Shown here piece after piece: positions 38,123 through 49,115 of a DNA stretch of 64,000 bases. Location of the stretch: NCBI RefSeq assembly GCF_001942305.1, contig NZ_MKKE01000016.1:17253-81252 (forward strand), given 5' to 3'. The stretch's first letter is position 1; every line of letters starts with the position of its first letter. This DNA comes from Saccharomonospora sp. CUA-673 (lineage in GTDB: Bacteria; Actinomycetota; Actinomycetes; Mycobacteriales; Pseudonocardiaceae). The translations under genes and the position numbers were made by a program. The notes beneath the pieces were generated by a model. That model ran no database searches. It had not been told where the DNA came from and saw only the letters and a program-made list of their open reading frames with translations.

Positions 38123-41100
38123 TCAGCCGGCCGTGTCCGCCCGACCGGCGCCGTGGCCCGGCGCGTGCACCCGCACGGTGGACGCACGGTCGCCGGACTC
38201 GTTGTGGTGCCCCAGCACGAGCAGTCCCTCGGCGCTGCCCGCCGAGGCCGACCCGGCGTTGCGGGTCACGGTGAACTTCTGGCCGGGGCCGGCCACGTAC
38301 GACAGCGCCGCACCGTCCGGTCCGCTCACGGCGTACTCCGGCGCGGCCGCGTCGAAGGTCACCGGTTCGGCCAGCCGGTCGATGTCGCCGGTCTCCGGGT
38401 CGCCGTAGCGGCTGCTGAACGTGCCGACGGTGTAGGAGATCTCGTGCGACTCGGCGTCCGGGTCGATGCCCAGCGCGGTCATCGACACGGGCAGCACCGC
38501 GACGTCGCTGTCGAAGGCGTTCGTGTCGACGTCGCCGAACTGGCCGTTGATCGGCTGGACGTCCACAACCGACTCGTCCGACAGGTCGACCGTCTGCGCC
38601 ACCAGGACATCCGTCGAGGGCATGTTGCCGACGTAGGTCTCGTAGTCGGCCTCACCGTCGCCGTCGACGTCGATCTGCACGTACGGGATCGTGTTGCCGC
38701 CGAGGTTGGTCCAGGTGCCCCACGTGGACAGTCCGAACGCGACGAACGCGTTCTCGCCCTCCCCGACGGACGTGGCGCCGACGTACTGCAGGTCGCCGCC
38801 CTTGGCCGTCCCGTTGATCACGCATTCTCCGTTGGGCTCCTCGCCGCGGCACGGCGGCAGCGGCCGCGATTCGGCGTGCAGCTCCATGATGCTGACCATC
38901 GAGCGGTACGCCTCGGCGCCCTCGCCCTGGTCGAGACCACGGCCGCGGAAGGTCACCTCACCCTCGCCGCCGGCGAGGGTGACCGACCGCGAGTGCTTCA
39001 GGTCGGCCGCGGGCTTGGGCGCGGCGTGCACCGGCAGGTGCAGGCGCGAGCCGTCGCCCTGCGGCGTGAACACCAGACGTCCGGCCTCCTCGGCGACGAA
39101 CTGCCGGGCGACGTCGAGCTGCTCGCGCTCGAGCGTCGGGTCGATCGTCTTGCGCAGGGCCTCCGGGTCCTGGACCCGCAGCCGCACCGTGAGCGTCGCG
39201 GTGCCGCCCGCAGGCACGTCCACGGCGTCCTTCGACAGTTCGACGGACACGCCAGGCACGGTCGAGGAGGCGTCGTAGCCGACGGAATAGCGCGCCGGTT
39301 CGTCACCCTTGTTCTCGACGCGGACGATCTTCGTCTCCACCGTCGGACTGTCCACCTCGAGCACGCCGAACGACAGGCTCACGGCGTCCCGATCGCGCAG
39401 CGAGTAGGCGAGCACGTCGCCCTCGACCGCGGCCGCGGCGTCGATCCGTCCCGTGCCGACCCGCTGCGGTCCGACAACGGTGCCGTCGGCGGTGATCTCG
39501 TGGACCGCCGTGTTCATCAGCCCGTTCTTGACCTCGGTGGCGCTCCAGTCCGGTTTGGTCTCCCGCACCAGCGCCGCGATGCCGGCCGCGTGCGGTGCGG
39601 CCATCGAGTGCCCGACATGACGGTCGGGGCGGTGCCGCCGCCCATGAGGGCGGATGCGATCGTGTCGCCGGGCGAGGCCAGGTCGGGCTTGACCGTCGGG
39701 CCGCGCACGCCGCGCGAGGTGAACGAACTCGGAGTGTCCTCGATGGACTCGTCCGTTGTGGGCAGTGACGTGCGACCCTCACCGGTCATCCGCAGCTCGA
39801 GCGTGCCGGCCTCGGCCGCGGCGCGCAGCTGCTCGGTCGCCGAGCCGGTCAACTGGAACACCGGGACGTCGGCGTTACCGGCGATGGCGGCGCCGAAGTG
39901 CTCCTCGCCCGAGGTGAACAGCACGCCTGCGGCGCCCGCCTCCTCGGCGTGGTCGGCGCGTTCGACGGAACCGCACGCGCGGGTCTCGTCGTTGTCGTCC
40001 CATTCGAGCCACACGATCGCGTCGTCGGCCGCGGCGGCGTCCTCGGCGGAGAACTCCGCGCATCCGTCGGCGTTGTCCTCGCCGGGCCGCACGACGGTGC
40101 GGGTGATGTCGAGCTCGTCGTAACCGGTGTAGGACTGGCTGAACTGGCCGGGCACGTCGCCGGCCACATCGGACGGTGCGGTCGCCTCGACGGCGTCGCG
40201 CAGCACGTACGAGTCGCGGATACTGGCCACGCCCAGCCCCTCGGGGGCGTTGCCGGGGCTGCCGCCCACGCCGTACAGGTCGCCGCCGTTGCCCGCCGAC
40301 ATCACCGGCAGCACGTCGTTGTCGACGAGCTTGCGGACGAAGTCGGCGTCCGGGTCGTCCGGGGCGCCGTAGTCGCTGCCCAGGGACAGGTTGACGATGT
40401 CGAGCTTGTCGGAGAAGTCGCCGTCGCCGCTCGGGTCGAGAGCCCAGTCCAGCGCCTGGGCCGTGACCGCGGTCGAGCCCTCGCAGCCGAACACCTTGAT
40501 GTCGTACAGCTCGGCCTTCGGGGCACTGCCCGGCGCGACGAGCATGTCGTCCATCGCCTCGGGGGTCAGCTCGGAGTAGTCGCCGTCGAACGTCGAACCG
40601 TCGGCCTCGACGCCGTAGCCGCCCGCCGTGCCCGCGACGTGCGTGCCGTGCGCCATGCAGGGCAGCGGGTTCGGATCCGGCTGGGGCACCGGCGAACCGT
40701 TCTGGCCCGAGGCGTCGTAGTCGTCGCCGACGAGGTCGATGCCGCCGGCGACCTTCTCCGACGGGAACAGCTCCGGCGGGGCCTCCACGGTCGGGTCGAC
40801 CGATTCGTAGGCCTCCGTCGTGCCCGGACCACCGAACGCGGCATGCGTGTAGTCGATGCCGCTGTCGATGATGCCGATCTTGACGTCCTCGCCGTACGTG
40901 CCGGTCTGCTGCCAGACGTCGATGGCCTTCGTCAGCTGGTTCGCCCCGGTGTTGTGGTGGTGCTTGGGCACGATCGGCTTGACGGACACGACGTCGGGCC
41001 GTTCGGCGAGCTCACGCAGGTTCTCGCGTCGGCGCTGACGATGGCGCCGGGGATGGCGTTGGCCGTGCGGCCCAGCAGGCGCGTGCCCGAATCGAGGGTC

Positions 41101-41432
41101 CGGAGTCCGCCGACGACGGTCTCGACGGCCTCGAGGGCGGCGCCGCGGGCGCGCTGTCCGGCGTTGGCGGCCGCGCGCTCGCCGTTGGCCCGTTCGGCGT
41201 TGAAGGCGTCGATCGCCGCCTCCTCGGCCACCTCCACGAAGGCGGAGATCTCACCGCGCGCCTCGGCCAGCCGCGGGGACACCCCGCCGGCGGGCGCGTC
41301 GATCTCGTCGCCGGATGCCGGCGGCACGGGTTCGAGCGAGGAGCCCTGTGCGGCCACGGTGCCCACCGCGAGGCTCGCGGTGAGCACGGTCGCCGAGCCG
41401 ACGGCCGCCAGGCGGATTCGCCAACGTCTCAT
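38123..41432 (-). CDS. secreted S8 (subtilisin-like) serine protease with PA domain (two apparent frameshifts)
   Basis: Reassembled, this is an 1100-residue secreted protease. A signal peptide ([20 protein letters not shown]...AAQ) is followed by an inhibitor-like propeptide, then the peptidase S8 domain with Asp in [18 protein letters not shown], His in [11 protein letters not shown] and Ser in [16 protein letters not shown], interrupted by a PA insert (about 39850-40060; [14 protein letters not shown]). A long C-terminal beta-rich region follows. Breaks occur near 41026 (restoring one base gives [20 protein letters not shown]) and 39608 (restoring one C gives GTSMAAPHA). The 5' UTR can fold over the ribosome-binding site. 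It is absent from the syntenic mycobacterial block. Confidence 0.88.
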
Positions 41433-41437
41433 GAATG

Positions 41438-41509
41438 TGCCCCCGATGGGTTGCCGAGGTTGACAGTGCGCTTATCGCGTTGGTCAGCCAGCTAACCCCA
41501 TCGGGGGCA
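41438..41509 (-). promoter_or_regulatory. 5'-UTR stem masking the S8 protease ribosome-binding site
   Basis: TGCCCCCGATGGG (from 41438) and CCATCGGGGGCA (to 41509) are complementary across a roughly 41-nt loop. On the minus-strand mRNA the 3' arm contains the only purine-rich stretch (ATCGGGGGCA), five nt before ATG 41432, so the fold would hide the start region. Possible thermosensor or ligand switch; inference only. Confidence 0.5.
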
Positions 41510-41613
41510 AAAACGGACAGTATCTTCCGTATCGCTTTACCCGAACGTAATGGTTCGGACCTTCCCGACACCGGAACGGTCGACGCCGACCGGCGCCGGG
41601 AAGGGACACGGCA

Positions 41614-43209
41614 TCAGTCGAAGGTGATCGAGCGGATCTTCCGCGCGGACACGGCGGCGCCGATCGGGTCGAGCAGCGCCTCGTCGACGGACCGGTCCAC
41701 GCGCAGCAGCATGACCGAGTCGGACCGGTTCGTGGTCTGGCTGATCTGCGCGGCGTCGATGTTGATGCCCGCCTCGCCGAGCACGGTGCCGACGCGACCC
41801 ATGATCCCGGGCTTGTCGGGGTACTCCATCAGCAGCATCGTGCCCTCGGCGCGGATGTCGAAGTGCCGGCCGTCGATCTCGATCAGCTTCTGCACCTCGT
41901 CCTTGCCGGTGACCGAACCCGAGACGGTGTGCGCGGTGCCGTCGTCCTGCACGGCGCGGACCGACAGCTGGCTGCGGTAGTTCGGGCTCTCCGGCTCGGT
42001 GGTCACCGACACCTGCACGCCCAGCTCCTCGGCCAGCCGCGGCGCGTTCACGAAGGTCACCTGCGACTCGACCACGCCGGAGAACACCCCGCGCAGCGCG
42101 GCCAGCTGCAGGACGCTGACGTCCTCGCCGGAGAGCTCACCCGAGGCGACGACCGACACCGACTGCGGCGCCTTGGCGCTGAACGCCGACAGCACCGTGC
42201 CCAGCTTCTGAGCCAGCGGCAGGTACGGACGCACCTCGTCGGTGACCGCTCCACCCGCGACGTTGACGGCGTCCGGGACGAACTCGCCGCGCAGCGCCAG
42301 CAGCGTCGAGCGGGCGACGTCGGTGCCCGCGCGGTCCTGCGCCTCGGCGGTCGAGGCACCCAGGTGCGGGGTCACCACGACGTTGGGCAGGCCGAACAGC
42401 GGGCTCTCCGTGGTCGGCTCGGACTCGAACACGTCGACGCCCGCACCCGAGACGTGGCCGTCGGACACGGCCTTGGCCAGGGCCGCCTCGTCGAGCAGAC
42501 CACCGCGCGCGGCGTTGACGACGATGACGCCCTTCTTCGTCTTCGACAGCGCGGCCGCGTCGATGATGCCCTTGGTCTCGGGCGTCTTCGGCAGGTGCAC
42601 CGTGATGATGTCGGCCTGCGCGAGCAGGTCGTCGAGGCTGACGAGCTCCACGCCGAACTGCTTGGCGCGCGCGGCCGAGGCGTACGGGTCGTAGGCCAGG
42701 AGCTTCGTGTCGAACGCGGCGAGACGCTGCGCCACGAGCTGGCCGATCTTGCCGAAGCCGACCACGCCGACGGTCTTGCCGTTCAGCTCGACGCCCGTGT
42801 AGGAGCTGCGCTTCCACTCCCCGCCCTGCAGGCTCTGGTCGGCGGCCGGCACGCGGCGCAGCACCGACAGCAGCAGCGCGATCGCGTGCTCGGCGGCGGA
42901 GACGATGTTGGAGGTCGGCGCGTTCACGACGAGCACGCCGCGCTCGGTGGCGGCGGGCACGTCGACGTTGTCGAGGCCCACGCCGGCACGCGCCACGACC
43001 TTCAGCGAGCCGGTTGCCGCGAGTACCTCTGCGTCGACCTGCGTCGCGGACCGGACGAGCAGCGCGTCGGCGGTCTTCACCGCCTCGAGCAGTGCGGGCC
43101 GGTCCGTTCCGTCCACGTGCCGGATCTCGACCTCGTCCCCGAAGACGCTCACCGCGGAGGGAGCGAGCTTTTCGGCGAGGAGGACGACGGGCTTGGTGGA
43201 AGTGGTCAC
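41614..43209 (-). CDS. serA: D-3-phosphoglycerate dehydrogenase
   Basis: First enzyme of serine synthesis. Type 1 architecture: catalytic/nucleotide domain with VARAGVGLDNVDVPAA, VGVVGFGKIGQLVAQRL, the catalytic Arg in NAARGGLLDE, and TPHLGASTAEAQ; then an allosteric substrate-binding domain (about residues 315-450) and a C-terminal ACT domain (MLLMEYPDKPGIMGRVGTVLG) that binds serine. It is 531 residues and intact. The GTG 43209 follows AAGGCG. It lies between ilvC and leuB as in mycobacteria (serA1). Confidence 0.96.
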   Translation of the reverse strand: MTTSTKPVVLLAEKLAPSAVSVFGDEVEIRHVDGTDRPALLEAVKTADALLVRSATQVDAEVLAATGSLKVVARAGVGLDNVDVPAATERGVLVVNAPTSNIVSAAEHAIALLLSVLRRVPAADQSLQGGEWKRSSYTGVELNGKTVGVVGFGKIGQLVAQRLAAFDTKLLAYDPYASAARAKQFGVELVSLDDLLAQADIITVHLPKTPETKGIIDAAALSKTKKGVIVVNAARGGLLDEAALAKAVSDGHVSGAGVDVFESEPTTESPLFGLPNVVVTPHLGASTAEAQDRAGTDVARSTLLALRGEFVPDAVNVAGGAVTDEVRPYLPLAQKLGTVLSAFSAKAPQSVSVVASGELSGEDVSVLQLAALRGVFSGVVESQVTFVNAPRLAEELGVQVSVTTEPESPNYRSQLSVRAVQDDGTAHTVSGSVTGKDEVQKLIEIDGRHFDIRAEGTMLLMEYPDKPGIMGRVGTVLGEAGINIDAAQISQTTNRSDSVMLLRVDRSVDEALLDPIGAAVSARKIRSITFD

Positions 43210-43529
43210 GATGCGCCTTTCGTAGCTCGACTCACTGGAAGACACCCCGCCCTGCTCCGGCAGCAACTGCCCAGGAGTTCGTATGCGCCTGGCCAGATGC
43301 AACTGCTCAGAGTGGGCCGGCGTGTTCGAGGTCACGTCCTTGTGGCCTCAGCAGGCGGAGTCTATCCGCCGGGGTTAACGCCGGCGCAATGCTTGAGTGT
43401 CGATTCGGCGCGATCGAGCCGAATCCCGTCGGCGTTTCCGCAGTTCAGACGAGGTGGAATCGGCGTTACGTTCGTCCGGTCACTTCCGCGACGGGCCGGC
43501 CGGACACGCGCGGCGCGCCCTGCCGGGGA
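43210..43529. other. serA upstream region, no gene recognised
   Basis: About 320 bp between DUF397 and serA. The minus strand keeps an open frame continuous with serA for some 42 codons, but it shows no conservation pattern. Two partial repeats containing GCAGTTGC occur at about 43273-43280 and 43299-43306 on the minus strand. It presumably holds the serA promoter and 5' UTR. Nothing else can be supported. Confidence 0.5.
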
Positions 43530-43832
43530 TCAATCCGGGGGCCGGTCGAACTCCCCGTCCCGGACGCCGGCCAGGAACGCGTCCCACTCGGACGGGGTGA
43601 ACACCAGGACAGGCTCGGCGCCCTCCGGATCGGCGTACCGCAGCGCCACGTAGGTCACGCCGTCGGTGTGCGGCACGAACGCGTACTCGAGGTTCCCGCC
43701 GGCAGGCCGAACCCGCGACCACGGCGCCGACTCCAGGTCCAGCGCCGCGGCCAACCCCGCCTTGTCCCCCTGAGTGCTGCTGTCCCCCGGACCGGCGCCG
43801 TCGGGCCCGGTGCTGTCAGATCCCCGCGTCAT
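43530..43832 (-). CDS. DUF397 domain protein
   Basis: The C-terminal half (EPVLVFTPSEWDAFLAGVRDGEFDRP) is the characteristic DUF397 ending, abundant in actinomycetes where such small proteins usually pair with XRE-type regulators; no such partner is adjacent here. ATG 43832 is chosen because the longer frame would start inside the ilvC terminator. About 100 residues. Function unknown. Confidence 0.75.
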   Translation of the reverse strand: MTRGSDSTGPDGAGPGDSSTQGDKAGLAAALDLESAPWSRVRPAGGNLEYAFVPHTDGVTYVALRYADPEGAEPVLVFTPSEWDAFLAGVRDGEFDRPPD

Positions 43833-43857
43833 TTCGGGCACGGTAGCCGTGAGCAGC

Positions 43858-45046
<1,189 letters not shown>

Positions 45047-45553
45047 CTAGCGGGCCTGGCTGGCCGTGATCGACCGGGCACCCCGGCCGAGTGCGACCAT
45101 GCCGGACTTCACGAGCTCGCGCACGCCGTACGGTTCCAGCATGCGCATCAGCGCGTTCAGCTTGTCGTGCGGGCCGGTGGCCTCGATGGTGAGCGCCTCG
45201 GGCGAGACGTCGACGACCTTCGCCCGGAACATCTCCGCGGTCTCGAGGACCTGACTGCGCACGGTGGCGTCGGCCCGCACCTTCACGAGCAGCAGGTCGC
45301 GCTGCACCGAGCTGGCGGGGTCGAGCTCCACGATCTTGATGACGTTGACGAGCTTGTTGAGCTGCTTGGTCACCTGTTCGAGCGGTTGTTCCTCGACGGC
45401 GACGACGATCGTCATCCGGGACACCTCGGGGTTCTCCGTGGGCCCGACCGCGAGGGACTCGATGTTGAAGCCGCGCCGGGAGAACAGACCGGAGACGCGG
45501 GCGAGCACGCCGGGGACGTTCTCCACCAGGACGCTCAGCGTGTGCATGCTCAT
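45047..45553 (-). CDS. ilvN: acetolactate synthase small (regulatory) subunit
   Basis: The 168-residue subunit has an N-terminal ACT domain ([28 protein letters not shown]) that binds valine for feedback inhibition, then the C-terminal ALS_ss_C domain ([29 protein letters not shown]). The ATG start overlaps the ilvB stop by 4 bp, coupling their translation at equal stoichiometry. Intact. Confidence 0.96.
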   Translation of the reverse strand: MSMHTLSVLVENVPGVLARVSGLFSRRGFNIESLAVGPTENPEVSRMTIVVAVEEQPLEQVTKQLNKLVNVIKIVELDPASSVQRDLLLVKVRADATVRSQVLETAEMFRAKVVDVSPEALTIEATGPHDKLNALMRMLEPYGVRELVKSGMVALGRGARSITASQAR

Positions 45554-47574
45554 GACTCGTTCTGCTCCCCTCGCGCGTGTGCGGCGGCGGTGTCGCCGTC
45601 GGTGTCGCCGTCACTGTCGGCCGCGCTGCCGCCGGCCTTGTCGGTGACGGCCCGGTCCGGGACGATGCCACCCTCGGCCGGACTGTCGTTGACCCCGTCG
45701 TCGTCGAACAGCGGACGGATGCCCCTGGCGGCCATGACCTCGTCGTTGCTGGCGCCCGGTCCGACCATCGGCCACACCTGGGCATCCTTGCCGACGACGA
45801 AGTCGATCACGACGGGGCGGTCGTTGATCGCCATCGCCTGCTTGATGACCTCGTCGACCTCGTCCTTGGTCTCACACCGCAGTCCGGCGCAGCCCAGCGA
45901 CTCGGCGAGCAGCGCGAAGTCCGGGATGCGGTGCTTGTGCGTGCCGAGGTCGGTGTTGGAGTAGCGCTCGGCGTAGAAGAGGTTCTGCCACTGGCGCACC
46001 ATGCCCAGGTTGCCGTTGTTGATCACGGCGACCTTGATCGGCGCGTCCTCGATGGCGCACGTCGCGAGTTCCTGGTTGGTCATCTGGAAGCAGCCGTCGC
46101 CGTCGATGGCCCACACCTGCTTGTCCGGCTGACCGAACTGCGCGCCCATCGCCGCGGGCACCGCGAAGCCCATCGTGCCGAGCCCGCCGGAGTTGATCCA
46201 CGTGCGCGGGTTGTCGTACTTGATGAACTGCGCCGCCCACATCTGGTGCTGGCCGACGCCCGCCGTGTAGTAGGCGTCCGGGCCGACCAGCTCGCCGATG
46301 CGCTCGATGACGTACTGCGGCGAGAGCGTGCCGTCCTCGGGCCACTCGTAGCCGGCCGGGAACGTGTCGCGCCACGCGTTGATCTGCGTCCACCACGCGT
46401 CCAGGTCGGCCTTGTCGCCGCGGTCGTGCTCGGCCTTCACCGCGTCGATCAGCTCGCGGATGATCTCCTTGCAGTCGCCGACGATCGGCACGTCGGCCTT
46501 GCGGTTCTTGGAGATCTCGGCCGGGTCGATGTCGGCGTGCACGACCGTCGCCTCGGGGGCGAACGAGTCGAGCCGGCCCGTCACGCGGTCGTCGAACCGC
46601 GCGCCGAGTGCGATCAGCAGGTCCGAACGCTGCAGCGCCGCGACGGCCGAGACGGTGCCGTGCATGCCCGGCATGCCGACGTGGTGGTCGTGCGAGTCCG
46701 GGAACACCCCACGCGCCATCAGCGTCGTGGCCACCGGGATGCCGGTGAGCTCGGCCAGCTCACGCAGCTCCTCCGAGGCCTCTGCCTTGAGCACACCGCC
46801 GCCGACGTACAGCACCGGCCTGCGCGACTGCGTGATGAGCCGTGCCGCCTCCCGCACCTGCTTGCCGTGCGGGCGCAGCGTCGGCCGGTAGCCGGGCAGG
46901 TGCATCTCGGGCGGCCACGAGAACGAGGTCTGCTCCTGCAGCACGTCCTTCGGGATGTCGACCAGCACCGGGCCGGGACGGCCCGTGCTCGCCAGGTGGA
47001 ACGCCTCGGCGATGACCCGCGGGATGTCGGCCGGGTCGGTGACCAGGAAGTTGTGCTTGGTGATCGGCATCGTGATGCCGCAGATGTCGGCTTCCTGGAA
47101 CGCGTCCGTGCCGATCAGCGGCCGGGTCTGCTGCCCGGTGATCGCGACGACGGGCACCGAGTCCATGTTGGCGTCGGCCAGCGGCGTCACCAGATTGGTC
47201 GCACCGGGACCCGACGTCGCCATGCACACGCCGACCTTGCCGGTCGCCTGCGCGTAACCGGTGGCGGCATGCCCGGCGCCCTGTTCGTGCCGGACGAGGA
47301 CGTGGCGCACCTTCGTCGAGTCGAGCAGCGGGTCGTAGGCCGGCAGAATCGTGCCGCCGGGAATGCCGAAGACGACCTCCGACCCGACGGCTTCGAGCGC
47401 GCGTACGAGCGACTGCGCACCGGTCACCCGGACGGGCGTTCCTGCGGGTGGGGCAGGCTTCGGACGGGCGCCGCTCGGAACGGGTCCGTTCGGCGGGGCG
47501 GGCTTCGGGGACGCCTGGGAGGCGCCGGTGTCACCGGCGGAGCCGGATTCCGATCGCGACGTCGCGCTTGTCAT
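45550..47574 (-). CDS. ilvB: acetolactate synthase large subunit
   Basis: This ThDP-dependent enzyme condenses pyruvate with pyruvate or 2-oxobutyrate. Motifs: [38 protein letters not shown] (catalytic Glu in HEQ), [11 protein letters not shown], the FAD region, and the ThDP motif [15 protein letters not shown]...NNGNLG. A Pro/Ala-rich N-terminal extension of about 45 residues and an acidic C-terminal tail ([13 protein letters not shown]) are additions to the core. ATG 47574 has GAGGCAG upstream; the frame is open to an ATG at 47715. Expression is controlled by the leader and terminator at 47722-47844. Confidence 0.96.
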   Translation of the reverse strand: MTSATSRSESGSAGDTGASQASPKPAPPNGPVPSGARPKPAPPAGTPVRVTGAQSLVRALEAVGSEVVFGIPGGTILPAYDPLLDSTKVRHVLVRHEQGAGHAATGYAQATGKVGVCMATSGPGATNLVTPLADANMDSVPVVAITGQQTRPLIGTDAFQEADICGITMPITKHNFLVTDPADIPRVIAEAFHLASTGRPGPVLVDIPKDVLQEQTSFSWPPEMHLPGYRPTLRPHGKQVREAARLITQSRRPVLYVGGGVLKAEASEELRELAELTGIPVATTLMARGVFPDSHDHHVGMPGMHGTVSAVAALQRSDLLIALGARFDDRVTGRLDSFAPEATVVHADIDPAEISKNRKADVPIVGDCKEIIRELIDAVKAEHDRGDKADLDAWWTQINAWRDTFPAGYEWPEDGTLSPQYVIERIGELVGPDAYYTAGVGQHQMWAAQFIKYDNPRTWINSGGLGTMGFAVPAAMGAQFGQPDKQVWAIDGDGCFQMTNQELATCAIEDAPIKVAVINNGNLGMVRQWQNLFYAERYSNTDLGTHKHRIPDFALLAESLGCAGLRCETKDEVDEVIKQAMAINDRPVVIDFVVGKDAQVWPMVGPGASNDEVMAARGIRPLFDDDGVNDSPAEGGIVPDRAVTDKAGGSAADSDGDTDGDTAAAHARGEQNES

Positions 47575-47721
47575 GGATTCTGCCTCGTGTCCTGAGTGCG
47601 GTACTGCTGGATTCTTCGGCTGTGTCCGTGCTGTCGGTGCTGCTGGGCGTGTGTCGTGGTGCTGATGTCGGTGGTGCGCTCGTCGATGCCCTGGCGTCGG
47701 TCGCTTCCGGTCCATGACATC

Positions 47722-47744
47722 AAAAAACCCCCGCCGACCGGGGT
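47722..47744 (-). terminator. attenuator terminator of ilvBNC
   Basis: On the transcript ACCCCG, GTCGG, CGGGG(G)T forms a GC-rich stem followed by six U. It lies between the leader peptide and ilvB. Confidence 0.8.
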
Positions 47745-47759
47745 GGCCGTACGAGGGTC

Positions 47760-47812
47760 GCGCGTCGATGCAGAAGAGGACTTCCTAAGCGTTGTCCTCG
47801 ACATCAACGCGC
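47760..47812 (-). promoter_or_regulatory. ilvB leader pause hairpin
   Basis: Transcript arms GCGCGUUGAUG (47812-47802) and CAUCGACGCGC (47770-47760) pair over 11 bp with one G-U, enclosing GAGGAC/GUCCUC (47799-47794 with 47781-47776). The 5' arm is within the leader codons just after the Ile-Leu-Val-Leu run, so ribosome stalling there would alter folding. Confidence 0.65.
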
Positions 47813-47844
47813 TTGGGAAGTACGAGAATCTTCTGCGGTGTCAC
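47785..47844 (-). CDS. ilvB leader peptide MTPQKILVLPKRVDVEDNA
   Basis: A GTG-initiated 19-residue ORF with Ile-Leu-Val-Leu at positions 6-9 and further Val codons, ending TAG 47785. It is followed by a hairpin and a U-tract terminator, then ilvBNC. This matches multivalent attenuation by Ile, Leu and Val. TACCGT lies 7 nt before the GTG and TTGACA 18 bp further up, so the transcript is probably leaderless. Confidence 0.85.
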   Translation of the reverse strand: MTPQKILVLPKRVDVEDNA

Positions 47845-47851
47845 GCCGGTG

Positions 47852-47881
47852 ACGGTAGTCGGCCGCGTGGACGAGTGTCAA
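47852..47881 (-). promoter_or_regulatory. predicted leaderless promoter of ilvBNC
   Basis: Minus strand: -35 TTGACA (47881-47876), 18-bp spacer, -10 TACCGT (47857-47852), 7 nt to the leader GTG. Confidence 0.7.
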
Positions 47882-48052
47882 CTCTGCGGGATGGTGATTC
47901 CGGATACTGGAATGTTGGCCCACTCGGCGGACACCCGGTGCGACCGTCCGGCCGCCGCGCGCCGTGCTCCCGATCCGGCCGGCTCGTGGTCCCGGGCACG
48001 TCGGACCGGCCCGGAATGCCGGATCGGAGCCGTTCGGTGGCACCATCGTGGT

Positions 48053-48589
48053 GTGGCAGACGAATCGGGCCAGACCCAGGAACAGCCGGTGACCGACCGG
48101 CGAGACGAGCAGGACGAGCCGGTCGTGCGCAAGCAGCGGCGGGCCGTGTTCCGCATCCCGCTGGCCTCGCTCATCACGCTCCCCCTGCTGCTGTTCTGCA
48201 TCACGCCGCTGGCGTTCACGGCGCCGGGCATGCAGGCGCTGTACCTGCTGCCGGTCGCGCTGACGGTGTGGGTGGTCCGCGTCCGCACGGTGGTCACGCC
48301 CGAGGGCATGTGGGCCTACACGCTGACCTCGTCGCGGCACATCCCGTGGGACGAGCTGTCGAGCCTGGCGGTCACGAAGAAGGCGCGCATCCGGGCGGTC
48401 GTCACGGGCGCCTCCGGCGAGGAGACCGTGTCGCTCCCCCACGCGCGGTTGCACCATGTGCCAGTGCTGTCGCTGCTGTCGAACGGCCGCGTGCCGGACC
48501 CGTCGGGCGCCCTGAGCACCGACGGCGGCACCGACTCCGACAGCGACTCCGAGGCCAAGGACGTCGCGCGGCCGACGAGCCCGGCCTGA
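48053..48589 (+). CDS. PH-domain membrane protein (Cfp6-like)
   Basis: The 178-residue protein has two short membrane segments (SLITLPLLLFCITPLAFTA and ALYLLPVALTVWVV, about residues 36-70) followed by a bacterial PH (bPH2/DUF2581-like) domain with TVVTPEGMWAYTL and IPWDELSSLAV. The place beside divergent ilvB equals that of the mycobacterial low-molecular-weight antigen Cfp6 (Rv3004, from memory). Function unknown. GTG 48053 starts ADESGQTQEQP. The C-terminus is an acidic Ser/Asp tail. Confidence 0.82.
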   Translation: MADESGQTQEQPVTDRRDEQDEPVVRKQRRAVFRIPLASLITLPLLLFCITPLAFTAPGMQALYLLPVALTVWVVRVRTVVTPEGMWAYTLTSSRHIPWDELSSLAVTKKARIRAVVTGASGEETVSLPHARLHHVPVLSLLSNGRVPDPSGALSTDGGTDSDSDSEAKDVARPTSPA

Positions 48590-48610
48590 TCTCAGGCACT
48601 CTCCTTCGGA

Positions 48611-49090
48611 TCATTCGCCGGCGAGCCCAGCCAGCACGCCGCGGAGCGTGTTGCGGGCCGCGTTGAGCTCCTCGAGCGACAGGGCCGACACGGCACCCGC
48701 CCGCGATGCGTCCGTATCGGCGATCAACTGCTCGAGCCTGCCCAGCCCCGCGCCGGTCGCCCGATACAGCGATGAGCGTGCGTGCTGCGGATTGTCGCGC
48801 CGCTCGGCCAGCCCGGCCGTCACGAGTTCGCCCGCCACACGCTGGACGGCCTGCCGGGTGAGCCCGAGCCGGGACGCGATGTCCGGCACCGTTGCCGAAC
48901 CACCGGACAGCACGCTGAGCACGTGCCATTGCGCGACGGTCACGTCGCGCGCCGCCGCGTCCGCCTCACTGATCCGCCGACTCACCGCCGCCAGCTCGTA
49001 CACGTCCGCGATCAACGCGCGATAGGCCGCCGCCTTGGCCGCCGCGGAATCGGATCGACCGGCCGGCGACGCGTTCCCACTTGACAACAT
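48611..49090 (-). CDS. MarR-family regulator
   Basis: The 159 residues show the MarR winged helix: AQWHVLSVLSGGSATVPDIA, SRLGLTRQAVQRVAGELVTAGLAER, and the wing DNPQHARSSLYRATGAG, flanked by dimerisation helices. The start ATG 49090 lies inside a 16-bp perfect palindrome (49082-49097) and 6 nt after a TAGAAT -10 box, so it is likely a leaderless, self-repressed gene. The divergent APC permease 25 bp away shares this control region. Confidence 0.9.
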   Translation of the reverse strand: MLSSGNASPAGRSDSAAAKAAAYRALIADVYELAAVSRRISEADAAARDVTVAQWHVLSVLSGGSATVPDIASRLGLTRQAVQRVAGELVTAGLAERRDNPQHARSSLYRATGAGLGRLEQLIADTDASRAGAVSALSLEELNAARNTLRGVLAGLAGE

Positions 49091-49102
49091 GTTGTCATTC
49101 TA
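49082..49102. promoter_or_regulatory. MarR operator over start codon plus -10 box
   Basis: TGACAACATGTTGTCA (49082-49097) is a perfect palindrome containing the MarR ATG (minus, 49090-49088). The minus-strand -10 TAGAAT occupies 49102-49097. Binding would block the transcription start and possibly the divergent permease. Confidence 0.75.
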
Positions 49103-49115
49103 GTCGACTCGTCGT

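Noticed and set aside
43210..43335. A longer serA start or a serine leader peptide upstream of serA.
   Set aside because: The upstream frame has no stop before serA, no run of Ser codons with hairpin and terminator, and no conservation pattern; GTG 43209 fits the family start.
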